A stretch of DNA of 64,000 nucleotides, taken from assembly GCA_013823985.1 (NCBI GenBank), contig PNNB01000071.1, positions 1 through 64,000 on the forward strand. Reading direction: 5' to 3'. The translations under genes and the position numbers were made by a program. The stretch's first letter is position 1. Each line of letters starts with the position of its first letter. The notes beneath the pieces were generated by a model. It ran no database searches. It was not told the origin of the DNA and saw only the letters and a list, made by a program, of their open reading frames with translations. This DNA comes from Sphingopyxis sp. GTDB lineage: Bacteria; Pseudomonadota; Alphaproteobacteria; Sphingomonadales; Sphingomonadaceae. Shown here piece after piece: positions 34,803-43,200 of the stretch.

Positions 34803-35270
34803 ATGGGGATTAATCAGATAATAGATGAGCTGTCGGCTCTAAAGTCTAATATTGCTGAAATTTCCGAAAAAGTCGAAAATCAACTCAGATCAGACATATT
34901 AGATAACGATGATAACAAACTACTTACGGTCTTCGTATCAAGATATATGGAGAACCGTAATCTCAGAAGCAAAATGATCAGTCAGGATCTTTTTTCCGAT
35001 CCTTGCTGGGATATTCTTATGGATGTATTTTCCGCCAGACTGAATGACAAAAACATATCAGTCAGTGCGGTCGCAACTGCCGGGAACATGCCCCATACGA
35101 CGGGACTTCGCTATATCGATACGCTCGAAAAAATCGGCTATATTTATCGCGAACGTGATGATTGGGATGGACGCAGAATATTTGTCAAAATGACGGATGA
35201 CACATTCCGCATGATGAAAGAGTATTTTCTACGCGTCCTGCAAAAATCTCAGGAATATCGTTACTCGTAG
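34803..35270 (+). CDS. Winged-helix DNA-binding protein (MarR-like), 155 aa
   Basis: The C-terminal half reads as a winged helix: VSAVATAGNMPHTTGLRYIDTLEKIGYIYRERDDWDGRRIFVKMTDD, i.e. recognition helix then wing. The N-terminal half (1-70) is a polar helix suitable for dimer contact. It is probably a transcription regulator. Its bases are distinctly more AT-rich than the flanking core genes. It is the last gene of the run begun at 33441 and is followed by a terminator. Confidence 0.75.
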   Translation: MGINQIIDELSALKSNIAEISEKVENQLRSDILDNDDNKLLTVFVSRYMENRNLRSKMISQDLFSDPCWDILMDVFSARLNDKNISVSAVATAGNMPHTTGLRYIDTLEKIGYIYRERDDWDGRRIFVKMTDDTFRMMKEYFLRVLQKSQEYRYS

Positions 35271-35294
35271 AATATCCTACCGCAAGGTAGAAGG

Positions 35295-35322
35295 TAGGGC
35301 GGTCTTTATGGCCGCCCTATTT
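35295..35322 (+). terminator. Intrinsic terminator between convergent genes
   Basis: TAGGGCGG (35295-35302) pairs with CCGCCCTA (35312-35319), followed by TTT on the plus strand. It lies between the winged-helix gene and the end of the ppGpp synthetase gene and may serve both. Confidence 0.65.
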
Positions 35323-35341
35323 CACAAGGGTCTATGCGTCC

Positions 35342-37435
35342 TCAATCATATACGCGATCTGCGGTCGCGACGGCTTCGCTGGCCCTGAGCGCTGATATTA
35401 TCCGCATCAGATGCGGCAGATCGTGCACCTCGAGATCGACTTCAAATGTATGGAACTCAAGGTCCCGGGCCGTCATCCGCAAATTGATGATATTCGCTTT
35501 ATGGTACCCGAATATGCCGGCTATTTCGCCCAAGGTGCCAGGCCGGTTGTGGATCACAACACGCAATCGGGCGGAAGCTCCTTCGCTGCCCTGCCCCCAG
35601 CTTAAGTCGACCCAGTCCGCATCTACACCGCTCGCAAGCCGGTCACACTCGATGGTATGAACCTCGACGGGTTGGCCCGGCAAACGCAGGCCCACGATAC
35701 GGTCACCCGGAATAGGGTGACAACAATCGCCAAGATGATATCCGACCCCGGGCGTTAAGCCACGGATGGAAATCGCCCTTTCCTGATTGGGGAATTCACC
35801 CGATACGTCACCTGCGTCAAAACCCGGGACAAGCGCTTCCAGAAGTGCGCGATCGTTGATTTTGCCAGCACCGATGCGGTGCATCAATTCCTCTTCATTT
35901 TCCAGCTTCAGGCGATCCACGGCCGCTGTCAGCGCCTTTTTTCCGATCTTTGCCGGAAGGCGTTGCGCGATTTCTTCATATAATTTCCGGCCGATGGCGA
36001 CGAGTTCGTCGCGTTCACGGTGCCGAACGTGGCGCCGGATGGCCGCGCGGGCTTTGCCGGTTGTCACAAAATTGAGCCAGGTCGGCTGTGGCTCCTGCGC
36101 TTTTGACTTCAGGATTTCGACCATGTCGCCGTTGTTCAACTGCGTCCGCAGCGGCACATGGCGACCATTCAACTTGGCACCCACCGTCTTGTCGCCCAGA
36201 TCGGTATGCACCGCATAAGCGAAATCGACCACCGTCGATCCTTTTGGAAGCTGGTGAAGAGCACCCTTCGGCGTGAAGGCAAAGATGCGATCCTGATACA
36301 TCGCCATGCGGGTATTTTCGAGGATGTCTTCAGCATCCTGACTGGTTTCGAGGATTTCGATAAGGTCGCGAAGCCATCCGGCCTGGCCATCCGGCTTATC
36401 GGCCTGCTTATAGGCCCAATGTGCCGCAAACCCATATTCGGAAGCGCGGTGCATTTCCTTGCTGCGAATCTGGACTTCCACCCGCATATTCTTGGCGAAC
36501 ATAATTGTGGTGTGGATCGATTTATAACCGTTGCGTTTGGGGGTTGAGACAAAGTCCTTGAACCGGCCGGGGACCATTTGCCAGCGGCGGTGCAAAACCC
36601 CTAGGGCACGATAGCAATCCTCCTCGGTCTCGGTAATCACCCGGAACGCGTTAATGTCGGTGAGCTGTTCGAAAGCGACATGGCGCTCCTGCATCTTCTT
36701 CCAGATGGAATAGGGATGCTTTTCGCGCCCGGAAATCTTGATCGTCAATCCTGCCTGTTCCATTTCCCAGGCAATTGTCTGGTTGATCTGGTCGATTTCG
36801 ACATCGGCTTTTTCGCGTATCTGTTTCAGCCGTCCTGTGATTGTTTCATAAGCTTCGGGCTCCAGTTGCTGGAACGCAAGCAACTGCATCTCGCGCATAT
36901 ATTCATACATACCGATCCGCTCCGCCAGCGGGGCGTAGATATCCATCGTTTCCTTAGCGATGCGGCGGCGCTTTTCCGGGCTTTTGATGAAGTGCAGCGT
37001 ACGCATATTGTGCAAGCGATCCGCAAGCTTGACCAAAAGGACCCGGATATCGTCCGAAATAGCGAGCAAAAACTTGCGCAGATTTTCTGCAGCCCGTTCA
37101 TCCTCGGTCTGCGCCTCGATTTTGGAAAGCTTGGTCACGCCGTCGACAAGACGTGCAACTTCCGGACCGAACTTGCTTTCGATATCCTCGATCGTCGTCA
37201 GCGTGTCTTCGACGGTATCGTGCAGCAGCGCGGTGATGATCGTATCCTGATCCATTTTCAGGTCGGTCATCAGACCCGCCACCTCTACCGGGTGGCTAAA
37301 ATAGGGATCTCCACTGGCACGCTTTTGCGCGCCGTGCATTTGGACGGTAAACACATAGGCCCTGTTTAGCCGATCTTCATCAACCTCCGGGTCGTAAGCA
37401 CGGACCCGTTCCACAAGTTCATATTGCCGCATCAT
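35342..37435 (-). CDS. rsh: Bifunctional (p)ppGpp synthetase/hydrolase (RelA/SpoT homologue)
   Basis: The domains in order are an HD hydrolase (about 30-185, with intact HDTVEDT near residue 72), the ppGpp synthetase (about 230-345, with GYKSIHTTI), TGS (about 390-450), a helical linker and a C-terminal ACT domain. Both catalytic sites look intact, so this is the single bifunctional stringent-response enzyme usual in alphaproteobacteria. The start is taken as the ATG at 37435 (MMRQYELVERV, 697 aa), since 37474 would extend into a terminator-rich leader. No promoter is obvious right before it. Confidence 0.95.
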   Translation of the reverse strand: MMRQYELVERVRAYDPEVDEDRLNRAYVFTVQMHGAQKRASGDPYFSHPVEVAGLMTDLKMDQDTIITALLHDTVEDTLTTIEDIESKFGPEVARLVDGVTKLSKIEAQTEDERAAENLRKFLLAISDDIRVLLVKLADRLHNMRTLHFIKSPEKRRRIAKETMDIYAPLAERIGMYEYMREMQLLAFQQLEPEAYETITGRLKQIREKADVEIDQINQTIAWEMEQAGLTIKISGREKHPYSIWKKMQERHVAFEQLTDINAFRVITETEEDCYRALGVLHRRWQMVPGRFKDFVSTPKRNGYKSIHTTIMFAKNMRVEVQIRSKEMHRASEYGFAAHWAYKQADKPDGQAGWLRDLIEILETSQDAEDILENTRMAMYQDRIFAFTPKGALHQLPKGSTVVDFAYAVHTDLGDKTVGAKLNGRHVPLRTQLNNGDMVEILKSKAQEPQPTWLNFVTTGKARAAIRRHVRHRERDELVAIGRKLYEEIAQRLPAKIGKKALTAAVDRLKLENEEELMHRIGAGKINDRALLEALVPGFDAGDVSGEFPNQERAISIRGLTPGVGYHLGDCCHPIPGDRIVGLRLPGQPVEVHTIECDRLASGVDADWVDLSWGQGSEGASARLRVVIHNRPGTLGEIAGIFGYHKANIINLRMTARDLEFHTFEVDLEVHDLPHLMRIISALRASEAVATADRVYD

Positions 37436-37472
37436 ATAATGACACGTTGGGTCATTGGTTCGCGCATGCAAC

Positions 37473-37533
37473 AAAAAAATGCACCGGTGGCGCGTCGATG
37501 GTGAAATTTCTCCATCAAGGCACTCCGGTGCAT
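37473..37533 (-). terminator. Intrinsic terminator with long nested loop, behind the CC_3452-family gene
   Basis: Read on the minus strand, ATGCACCGG (37525-37533) pairs with CCGGTGCAT (37479-37487), followed by seven T. The 37-nt loop holds a smaller hairpin. A further hairpin (ACCGGTT/AACCGGT, about 37555-37573) lies just upstream. It separates the CC_3452 gene from rsh. Confidence 0.75.
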
Positions 37534-37616
37534 AGGTATTTCGGCACTCTGTGTACCGGTTCGCAAACCGGTTCGGGGGTAAGAAGGAGAGAGGTACCGA
37601 AAAATTCGTTCAAAAA

Positions 37617-37973
37617 TCAATTCTTGGCAATTACTTCCTTCTTGCTGCCGTTGCAGGCGGCAAGTTCATCGGCGGTGAATACGCGGTCACCTGCCGAGAA
37701 GGCCGAAACTTCGCCAAATTCGCGCGCGATGCTGATGCACATATTCTTAGGTGCAGTCGAAGCCATCGGGGCGCGGCAAGCGGTACCTTCGCACTTCACG
37801 AAAACGCTGCGGAGCAATTCCTGCTTGGATGCGGCTGGCTGGGCCAGTTCAACCTTGTAATAAGGACCGCTCGATGCGGCATGTGCCTGAGGAGCAACGA
37901 ACAAAAGAGTAGCGCTGATTACAGATGCAGCGGCCAGTGCGCCAAAACGCGCAGAAACATGGGAGAGGGTCAT
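37617..37973 (-). CDS. CC_3452-family exported protein, 118 aa
   Basis: After a signal peptide (1-32, ending AHAA), the mature protein contains YYKVELAQPA, FVKCEGTACRAPMAS and NMCISIAREFGEV. This matches the small alphaproteobacterial family named after Caulobacter CC_3452, with paired cysteines likely forming disulfides in the periplasm. The ATG at 37973 has AAGGA before it; a frame from 38015 is longer but lacks a ribosome site. It is divergent from the HxlR-type regulator. Function unknown. Confidence 0.82.
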   Translation of the reverse strand: MTLSHVSARFGALAAASVISATLLFVAPQAHAASSGPYYKVELAQPAASKQELLRSVFVKCEGTACRAPMASTAPKNMCISIAREFGEVSAFSAGDRVFTADELAACNGSKKEVIAKN

Positions 37974-38076
37974 TGTCGTATCCTTTTTAGCTTTGCATGG
38001 TCTGCAGAACGACAACCGGAACTTTTGTTGCCTCGCTAGCGTTCTGCGCTTCTGGAAAACCAGTTGCGAATCACTA

Positions 38077-38105
38077 CCTATTAGATTAGGTTTCTAGTTG
38101 CAACT
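38077..38105. promoter_or_regulatory. Inverted repeats in the divergent promoter of the HxlR-type gene
   Basis: CCTATTAGATTAGG (38077-38090, symmetric at 10 of 14 bases) and the perfect palindrome AGTTGCAACT (38096-38105) lie 65-93 nt before the ATG at 38170. A related AGTTGC occurs at 38062. They are good candidates for an autoregulatory site. Confidence 0.4.
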
Positions 38106-38169
38106 TAAAACTGATTATGTGTTGCATTATTTTCCAGAGCGGCACAGGCTGTCGCCAAGAGGATGGATT

Positions 38170-38688
38170 ATGGGTGAATTGAGAGAGTCGCTGAATGATA
38201 TTGTCGAGTGCGGATTACCCACCGCATTAGAGGCTATGGGCGAACGATGGTCGTTTATGATCTTGCGCGCCGCGTTTAACGGTGTCCGCCATTTTGAGGA
38301 GTTTCTCTCCGAAATTGCCATCGCGCGTAACATTCTTGCCAATCGCCTGACCCGCTTGACGGAAAGCGGTATTTTGCATCGCACGCCCTGCCCCGATGAC
38401 CGCCGTAAAGTGGAATATCGTCTGACCGAAAAGGGGCTGGATCTTCTGCCGACGATGATTGCCTTGCGGCAGTGGGGCGAAAAATGGGGTACGGGGATTC
38501 CTTCGAACCCGGTTCTCGTCGACGAGCAGGACCGCCAACCGATCTTACCGGTCAGCATCCGCAGCCACGACGATCGCGTTCTGGGACATATGGATTTGTG
38601 CTGGATGAATTCAGCCGATATCAAGCCGATAAGCTTCCAGGACCATGACGAAGATGATGACCGGGTGCGTAAATTAAGCGCTATCTGA
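38170..38688 (+). CDS. HxlR-family winged-helix transcription regulator, 172 aa
   Basis: The HxlR domain spans about 10-105: ALEAMGERWSFMILRAAFNGVRHFEEF, then IARNILANRLTRLTESGILHR (recognition helix) and PDDRRKVEYRLTEKGLDLLP (wing and end). The C-terminal tail (110-172) is charged and ends in an acidic stretch. The ATG at 38170 gives the proper N-terminus. It probably controls itself and perhaps the divergent CC_3452 gene through the repeats between them. Confidence 0.9.
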   Translation: MGELRESLNDIVECGLPTALEAMGERWSFMILRAAFNGVRHFEEFLSEIAIARNILANRLTRLTESGILHRTPCPDDRRKVEYRLTEKGLDLLPTMIALRQWGEKWGTGIPSNPVLVDEQDRQPILPVSIRSHDDRVLGHMDLCWMNSADIKPISFQDHDEDDDRVRKLSAI

Positions 38689-38719
38689 GTCGCGTTATTG
38701 ACATCCGGTAAAGCAGGCA

Positions 38720-38748
38720 TTGAAATTTTATTGCGAATCTGTTACACT
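38720..38748 (+). promoter_or_regulatory. Sigma-70-like promoter for carD
   Basis: TTGAAA (38720-38725), exactly 17 nt, then TACACT (38743-38748). The predicted 5' leader is about 145 nt and contains the hairpin GGTAAC/GTTACC at 38841-38857. Confidence 0.6.
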
Positions 38749-38899
38749 ATGTGTCGACAGGCCAAACATGGTCATCGATTGCACTGACTATCGTGCCAGG
38801 CAATCGGCAAAGCGCAAGGGACGAACCGAACAGTCTTATGGGTAACCATGTGTTACCGGAAAAGCGAATTCATCCCAAATAATCAGAAAGGGTCCGTAG

Positions 38900-39427
38900 A
38901 TGACGTCCACCGCGGCGATATTTGATGTAGGCGATTATGTAGTTTATCCGAAGCATGGCGTAGGCCGTGTGATTGAACTGCAGGATTCCGAAATCGCAGG
39001 GATGCAGCTCCAGCTTTATGTGCTGCGTTTCGAAAAAGAAAAAATGACCCTTCGCGTGCCCTTTAACAAGGCTGAAGGCGTCGGCATGCGCAAGCTGTCT
39101 TCCGACAAAACCTTGAAGGAAGCGATGCACACCCTGACCGGCAAGCCCAAGGTGAAGCGCACCATGTGGTCGCGCCGGGCGCAGGAATATGAAGCAAAAA
39201 TCAATTCCGGCGATCTCGTATCTATTGCGGAAGTTACCCGCGATTTGTTCCGCCCCGATGACCAGCCCGAACAGAGCTATTCGGAGCGCCAGATTTTTGA
39301 AGCCGCGTCCAGCCGCCTCGCACGCGAACTGGCTGCCATGGAAAAGACCGATGAAAAAGCCGCTTTGCAAAAGATTCTCGCTGTGTTGAACGAAGCAGCG
39401 CCGCAATATTACGAAAAAGCGGAATAA
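38900..39427 (+). CDS. carD: CarD-family transcription regulator
   Basis: CarD binds the RNA polymerase beta subunit and stabilises open promoter complexes. The N-terminal RNA-polymerase-interaction domain (1-65) reads FDVGDYVVYPKHGVGRVIEL and VPFNKAEGVGMRKL; the helical DNA-contact domain follows (70-165) with TMWSRRAQEYEAKINSGDL and ARELAAMEKTDEKAALQKI. Length 175 aa fits the alphaproteobacterial form. A 145-nt leader separates it from a strong promoter. Confidence 0.95.
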   Translation: MTSTAAIFDVGDYVVYPKHGVGRVIELQDSEIAGMQLQLYVLRFEKEKMTLRVPFNKAEGVGMRKLSSDKTLKEAMHTLTGKPKVKRTMWSRRAQEYEAKINSGDLVSIAEVTRDLFRPDDQPEQSYSERQIFEAASSRLARELAAMEKTDEKAALQKILAVLNEAAPQYYEKAE

Positions 39428-39450
39428 CAGTTTCCTTACCGGAAATCTGA

Positions 39451-39479
39451 AGGGCGTCGGAAACGGCGCCCTTTTTTTG
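39451..39479 (+). terminator. Intrinsic terminator after carD
   Basis: AGGGCGTC (39451-39458) pairs with GGCGCCCT (39465-39472) followed by seven T. It lies 24 nt after the carD stop. Confidence 0.85.
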
Positions 39480-39498
39480 TTGCGTGCGACGGTTTGGC

Positions 39499-39520
39499 GT
39501 GTATTATACAAGCAATACAC
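39499..39520 (+). promoter_or_regulatory. Inverted repeat before the first head-GIN gene
   Basis: GTGTATT (39499-39505) is inverted at AATACAC (39514-39520), 13 nt before the ATG at 39533. It could be an operator or a leader hairpin near the ribosome site. Confidence 0.4.
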
Positions 39521-39532
39521 ATGGAGTAGATA

Positions 39533-40282
39533 ATGAAAAAATCTCTATTGCTTATCGCCCTCGCAACCCTCCCCTTGTCCGCTTGCGGATATTCCGTCAT
39601 GGATGCGGCGGAAGATATTTCCGGCTCGGACAATGGCCTCGTTAACGGAACCAAAATCGGAACATCTGTATCGACGACCGGCTCCTTTACCAAGGTCGAG
39701 GGCATTGGTCCGGACAATATCATTTTTGTCGTCGGCGATAGCTTTAGCATCAAGGCCGAAGGAACCGATGAGGCGGTGGCCGCACTGCGTTACAAATTGG
39801 ACGAAGGCACCATTCGTGTCGGTCGGACAAAGGGCAAATGGTTTGGTGAAGGTGCAAAACCCGCAACCATAACGATTACCGCACCTTTCCTGAGCAAGGC
39901 TTCGTTGGCGGGATCCGGGAATTTTGCGGCCGACACAATGGATGCCGAGGAACTGGATCTGGAGATTGCCGGTTCCGGGTCGATCAAGATCGGCACGCTG
40001 ACCGGACGCAAATTGGAAACCAATATCGCTGGGTCGGGCGAAGCATTTCTGGCGGGTAAAGTCGATAAGGCGAAATATTCCATCGCTGGTGCTGGCACCG
40101 TCGATGCGGCCAAGCTTGTATCGACCGATGCCGAGGTGGACATTGCGGGGTCCGGAGACCTGAAGCTGAACGCTACCGGCACGGTAGATGTTTCCATTGC
40201 AGGAAGCGGTGACGTCGATGTTACCGGCGGTGCGAAATGCACCACGTCGAAAATGGGATCCGGAAACGTCAATTGTTCGTGA
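39533..40282 (+). CDS. Head-GIN (DUF2807) lipoprotein, 249 aa
   Basis: The lipobox LSAC near residue 18 is followed by a DUF2807 beta-helix (about 45-245) made of repeats such as SLAGSGNFAAD, LEIAGSGSIKIG and VDIAGSGDLKLN. These GSG-turn repeats are typical of head-GIN proteins, exported proteins of unknown function. A paralogue lies 600 nt downstream, with a methyltransferase between them. Confidence 0.88.
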   Translation: MKKSLLLIALATLPLSACGYSVMDAAEDISGSDNGLVNGTKIGTSVSTTGSFTKVEGIGPDNIIFVVGDSFSIKAEGTDEAVAALRYKLDEGTIRVGRTKGKWFGEGAKPATITITAPFLSKASLAGSGNFAADTMDAEELDLEIAGSGSIKIGTLTGRKLETNIAGSGEAFLAGKVDKAKYSIAGAGTVDAAKLVSTDAEVDIAGSGDLKLNATGTVDVSIAGSGDVDVTGGAKCTTSKMGSGNVNCS

Positions 40283-40292
40283 GCGGCCATCC

Positions 40293-40919
40293 GTGAGTGG
40301 TTTTTGGGATAGACATGTTGTCCCCCGGCTGATCGGATGTGCGTGCCGACAACCGGCAATCATGAAGGACCGGGCAAAGATTGTTCCGCGCGCCTCGGGT
40401 GATGTGCTGGAACTTGGATGCGGCGGGGCTGCGAACCTTTCCTTTTACGACTGGTATAAGGTGCGAAGCTTGTCGGGTATTGATCCGTCGGCAGAACTTC
40501 TGGAGCGGGCACAGACGGAATTGGCGCATTCGGGCCGAAAAGCCAATTTTGCGATCGGAGTCGCAGAAGCGCTGCCCTTTGCGAGCGGCAGCTTTGATAC
40601 GGTAGTCACAACGTTCACGCTATGCTCTGTCCAGGACCCGGTTGCGGCGCTTTCCGAGGCGAAGCGTGTATTGCGGCCAGGCGGGAAATTACTATTTGTC
40701 GAACATGGCCAAGCCCCCGATGCCGCAGCAGCCAAATGGCAGACGCGTATCGAACCAGTCTGGAAGCATATCGCCGGCGGTTGCCATTTGACCCGACCCG
40801 TAACACAGGCCATATCAGCATCTGGCTTTGCAACAGAGGGGTTGCAGGGCCATTATATGAAAAGGACACCAAGATGGCTGGGCTGGGTAGAATGGGGCGA
40901 GGCACGCGTAGTATCCTAG
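40293..40919 (+). CDS. Class I SAM-dependent methyltransferase, 208 aa
   Basis: The Rossmann SAM-binding motif I is GDVLELGCGGAANLSFY near residue 35; motif ALPFASGSFDTVVTTFTLCSV and the post-motif LRPGGKLLFVEHG follow. The UbiE/type-11 methyltransferase pattern is clear, but the substrate is not. It likely begins at the GTG at 40293, 10 nt after the head-GIN stop; earlier in-frame codons overlap that gene. It overlaps the next gene by 46 nt. Confidence 0.85.
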   Translation: MSGFWDRHVVPRLIGCACRQPAIMKDRAKIVPRASGDVLELGCGGAANLSFYDWYKVRSLSGIDPSAELLERAQTELAHSGRKANFAIGVAEALPFASGSFDTVVTTFTLCSVQDPVAALSEAKRVLRPGGKLLFVEHGQAPDAAAAKWQTRIEPVWKHIAGGCHLTRPVTQAISASGFATEGLQGHYMKRTPRWLGWVEWGEARVVS

Positions 40920-41632
40920 CAATTCTGCTGCTGTTCAGCAGCGCCGCACCGGCACAAGAGAACAAGGCGATCGAGCGCAAATTGCTGGTCGGAAGCTTCG
41001 AAAATATCGTGGTCATCGGTGACATAAGTGTCTCGGTTGTAACCGGAAAAGCACCCTCAGCTATCGCGAGCGGCGACAAGCGCATGCTGGAATCCCTCAA
41101 GCTGGAACGAGTTGGAACCACCTTGCGCGTTCGGTTGCAGGACATCATCAACAACAACCGCGGTGTCCCGATCACGGCACCCTTGCGCCTCACGCTGACG
41201 ACGCAAGGTATCAAGGACGTCACGCTCAGCGGCAATGGCACAGTTACGATTTCCGAAGTCAAACAGACCAATCTTGCGCGCATGCTCGTCGCGGGCAACG
41301 GTTCGATCAATGTCGGGAAACTTGTAGCCGACCAATATTCGGCAGCGATCAACGGCAACGGCAAGATTGATCTTGGTAGCGGCACTGTGCGCGACGCGAA
41401 AGTCATCATAGAAGGCGCAGGTGTCTTCGAAAGCGAGAAAGTTCGTACCCGCAAGCTTCGGTTGGAACATGTCGGCAATGCCATTTCGACGGCCACCGTT
41501 GAAGAGGGTACCGACATCTATAATCGCGGATCGGGCAACATCACCATCGGTGGCAAGGGCACCTGCTTCATAAAGCAGGCTGGCTCTGCTTCCATCAACT
41601 GCGCAAAAGTGGATACAGGGTCAAGCAAATGA
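40874..41632 (+). CDS. Head-GIN (DUF2807) exported protein, 252 aa
   Basis: A paralogue of the gene at 39533: signal peptide to about residue 27 (APAQE), then a DUF2807 beta-helix with TLSGNGTVTIS, VAGNGSINVG and INGNGKIDLG, where GNG turns replace GSG. It ends with Cys-containing strands GTCFIKQAG and INCAK. The ATG at 40874 lies within the methyltransferase gene. Its stop overlaps the DUF192 gene by ATGA. Confidence 0.87.
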   Translation: MAGLGRMGRGTRSILAILLLFSSAAPAQENKAIERKLLVGSFENIVVIGDISVSVVTGKAPSAIASGDKRMLESLKLERVGTTLRVRLQDIINNNRGVPITAPLRLTLTTQGIKDVTLSGNGTVTISEVKQTNLARMLVAGNGSINVGKLVADQYSAAINGNGKIDLGSGTVRDAKVIIEGAGVFESEKVRTRKLRLEHVGNAISTATVEEGTDIYNRGSGNITIGGKGTCFIKQAGSASINCAKVDTGSSK

Positions 41633-42141
41633 AGACGTCCAAACTCATCCGTTCAGGGATTGCAATTCTGGCGATTGGCGTTTCCGCATGCACCATGCCG
41701 GCAAACAGCAAAAGCGCGTCAAATGGTTGCGGCAATACCGCCGCCTTGCCAGCCTCTCCCGCGGGCCTTGCGCAAACCACCCTTTGCATCACCAGCGGAA
41801 CGAAGACGCGGCAATTCACGGTCGAAATCGCGCGTACATCCATGGAGCAGGCCAAAGGTCTGATGTTCCGCACAGAGTTGGCCGATAATGCCGGAATGAT
41901 TTTCCCCTTTCCTGAGCCCAAAGTGGCCAGTTTCTGGATGAAAAATACGGTGATCCCGCTCGACATTATCTTCATTCGGGCGAACGGAACGATCGAGAGT
42001 ATTGCCGAAAACACGATCCCTTATTCGACAACGCCTGTTGAAGCCGGTGAACCTGTCGTTTCCGTTCTTGAACTGCGCGGCGGGTTAACGTCCGAACTGG
42101 GGATATCAGCGGGCGACAGGGTCGTCTGGCAATCCAAATAG
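41629..42141 (+). CDS. DUF192-domain lipoprotein, 170 aa
   Basis: The lipobox SACTM near residue 21 is followed by the DUF192 domain (about 60-168), with EIARTSMEQAKGLMFRTELADNAGMIFPF and ASFWMKNTVIPLDIIFI, the family signature, and LELRGG near the end. It is exported; function unknown. It is coupled to the head-GIN gene by ATGA. Confidence 0.92.
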   Translation: MKTSKLIRSGIAILAIGVSACTMPANSKSASNGCGNTAALPASPAGLAQTTLCITSGTKTRQFTVEIARTSMEQAKGLMFRTELADNAGMIFPFPEPKVASFWMKNTVIPLDIIFIRANGTIESIAENTIPYSTTPVEAGEPVVSVLELRGGLTSELGISAGDRVVWQSK

Positions 42142-42181
42142 GGATTGCACACGGCCCCGGTTCGCCCTAATCGCTCCAACC

Positions 42182-42568
42182 ATGGGTATCCTCGGAAAAA
42201 TCTTCACTTGGTGGGACGGCGCCACCATCGGCACGTCCCTGTATAGCTGGCGTAAAGGCAAGTCTGTCGGTCAGGATGATGCCGGCAACAGCTATTTCGA
42301 ATCAGCCGACGGCAAACGACGTTGGGTCATCTACAACGGTGCCAATGACGCAAGCCGCGTTTCGCCGGATTGGCACGGATGGCTTCATGGAACCCATGAT
42401 GGCAGCCCAGAAAGCTATTTGCCGCCCGTGCGTGGATTTGAGGCTCCGGCTGTTCCCAATCTTACCGGTACCGATAGTGCTTATCGCCCCGCCGGTGCGA
42501 TTGAACGTGGCGGTCGCCGTGCCCGCGCGACCGGCGATTATGAGGCGTGGAGTCCCGACGCATCATGA
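42182..42568 (+). CDS. NDUFA12-family protein (complex I-associated)
   Basis: This 128-aa protein matches the bacterial homologues of the complex I assembly and accessory subunit NDUFA12: FTWWDGATIGTSLYSWRKGKSVGQDDAGNSYFES, RRWVIYNGANDASRVSPDWHGWLHG. Alphaproteobacterial respiratory complex I carries this subunit. It sits in the cluster NDUFA12 - DUF2155 - aat, usual in the class. The stop overlaps the next start by ATGA. Confidence 0.93.
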   Translation: MGILGKIFTWWDGATIGTSLYSWRKGKSVGQDDAGNSYFESADGKRRWVIYNGANDASRVSPDWHGWLHGTHDGSPESYLPPVRGFEAPAVPNLTGTDSAYRPAGAIERGGRRARATGDYEAWSPDAS

Positions 42569-43200
42569 CATTGCTTCGCGGCCTGATGCTGGTGCCATTT
42601 TTGGCCGTGCTCGCCGCATGCGGATCGCCCAGCGAGGACGAAGCGGCGCTGGCTCCCGCGAAGTCGGGTAAACCACAGGTTACCCGAGACAAAATCGTCG
42701 CAACTGGCGCGGAATCAATCGGCACGCCTATGGCCGAACGCGTCGCGGTTTTGGGTTTGTTGAACAAACGCAATGGCCAGACGCGTGATATAGAACTGAA
42801 ACCGGGGGAAGCCATACGCTTCGGCAAGGTCGTGGTAAGGGTCCGCGCCTGCGAAAAAACCGCGCCATGGGAAACGCGTCCGGACGAAGGTGCCTTCGTG
42901 CAACTGATCGTGAACGAACGCCCGCCGGGCACAACGCAGTCCGAACGCTGGCGGCAGGTATTCTCCGGCTGGCTTTTCAAAGAAAACCCGGCCGCAAATG
43001 TCGTCGAACATGCGATTTACGATGTTTGGGTCAAAGCCTGCAAAATGAGCTTCCCGGGCGAAGAAGACGCGGTGGACGACAAATCCTCTGACGCAGCACC
43101 CGCACCCGCGGCCAAAAAGCCGTCCAACGCGCCCCAAACGCCCGCGCCGGCCGAAACGCCGGACGATGCAGGCGATGCAGACAACACAACCGAAGCTTGA
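42565..43200 (+). CDS. DUF2155-domain lipoprotein, 211 aa
   Basis: A lipobox (LAAC) near residue 19 is followed by the DUF2155 domain at about 55-160: VLGLLNKRNGQTRDIELKPGE, VRACEKTAPWETRPDEGAFV, and IYDVWVKAC. The two Cys of the domain are present. The last 50 residues are a low-complexity Ala/Pro/Asp tail. The final 184 nt overlap the end of the aat gene on the other strand. Function unknown. Confidence 0.9.
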   Translation: MTLLRGLMLVPFLAVLAACGSPSEDEAALAPAKSGKPQVTRDKIVATGAESIGTPMAERVAVLGLLNKRNGQTRDIELKPGEAIRFGKVVVRVRACEKTAPWETRPDEGAFVQLIVNERPPGTTQSERWRQVFSGWLFKENPAANVVEHAIYDVWVKACKMSFPGEEDAVDDKSSDAAPAPAAKKPSNAPQTPAPAETPDDAGDADNTTEA

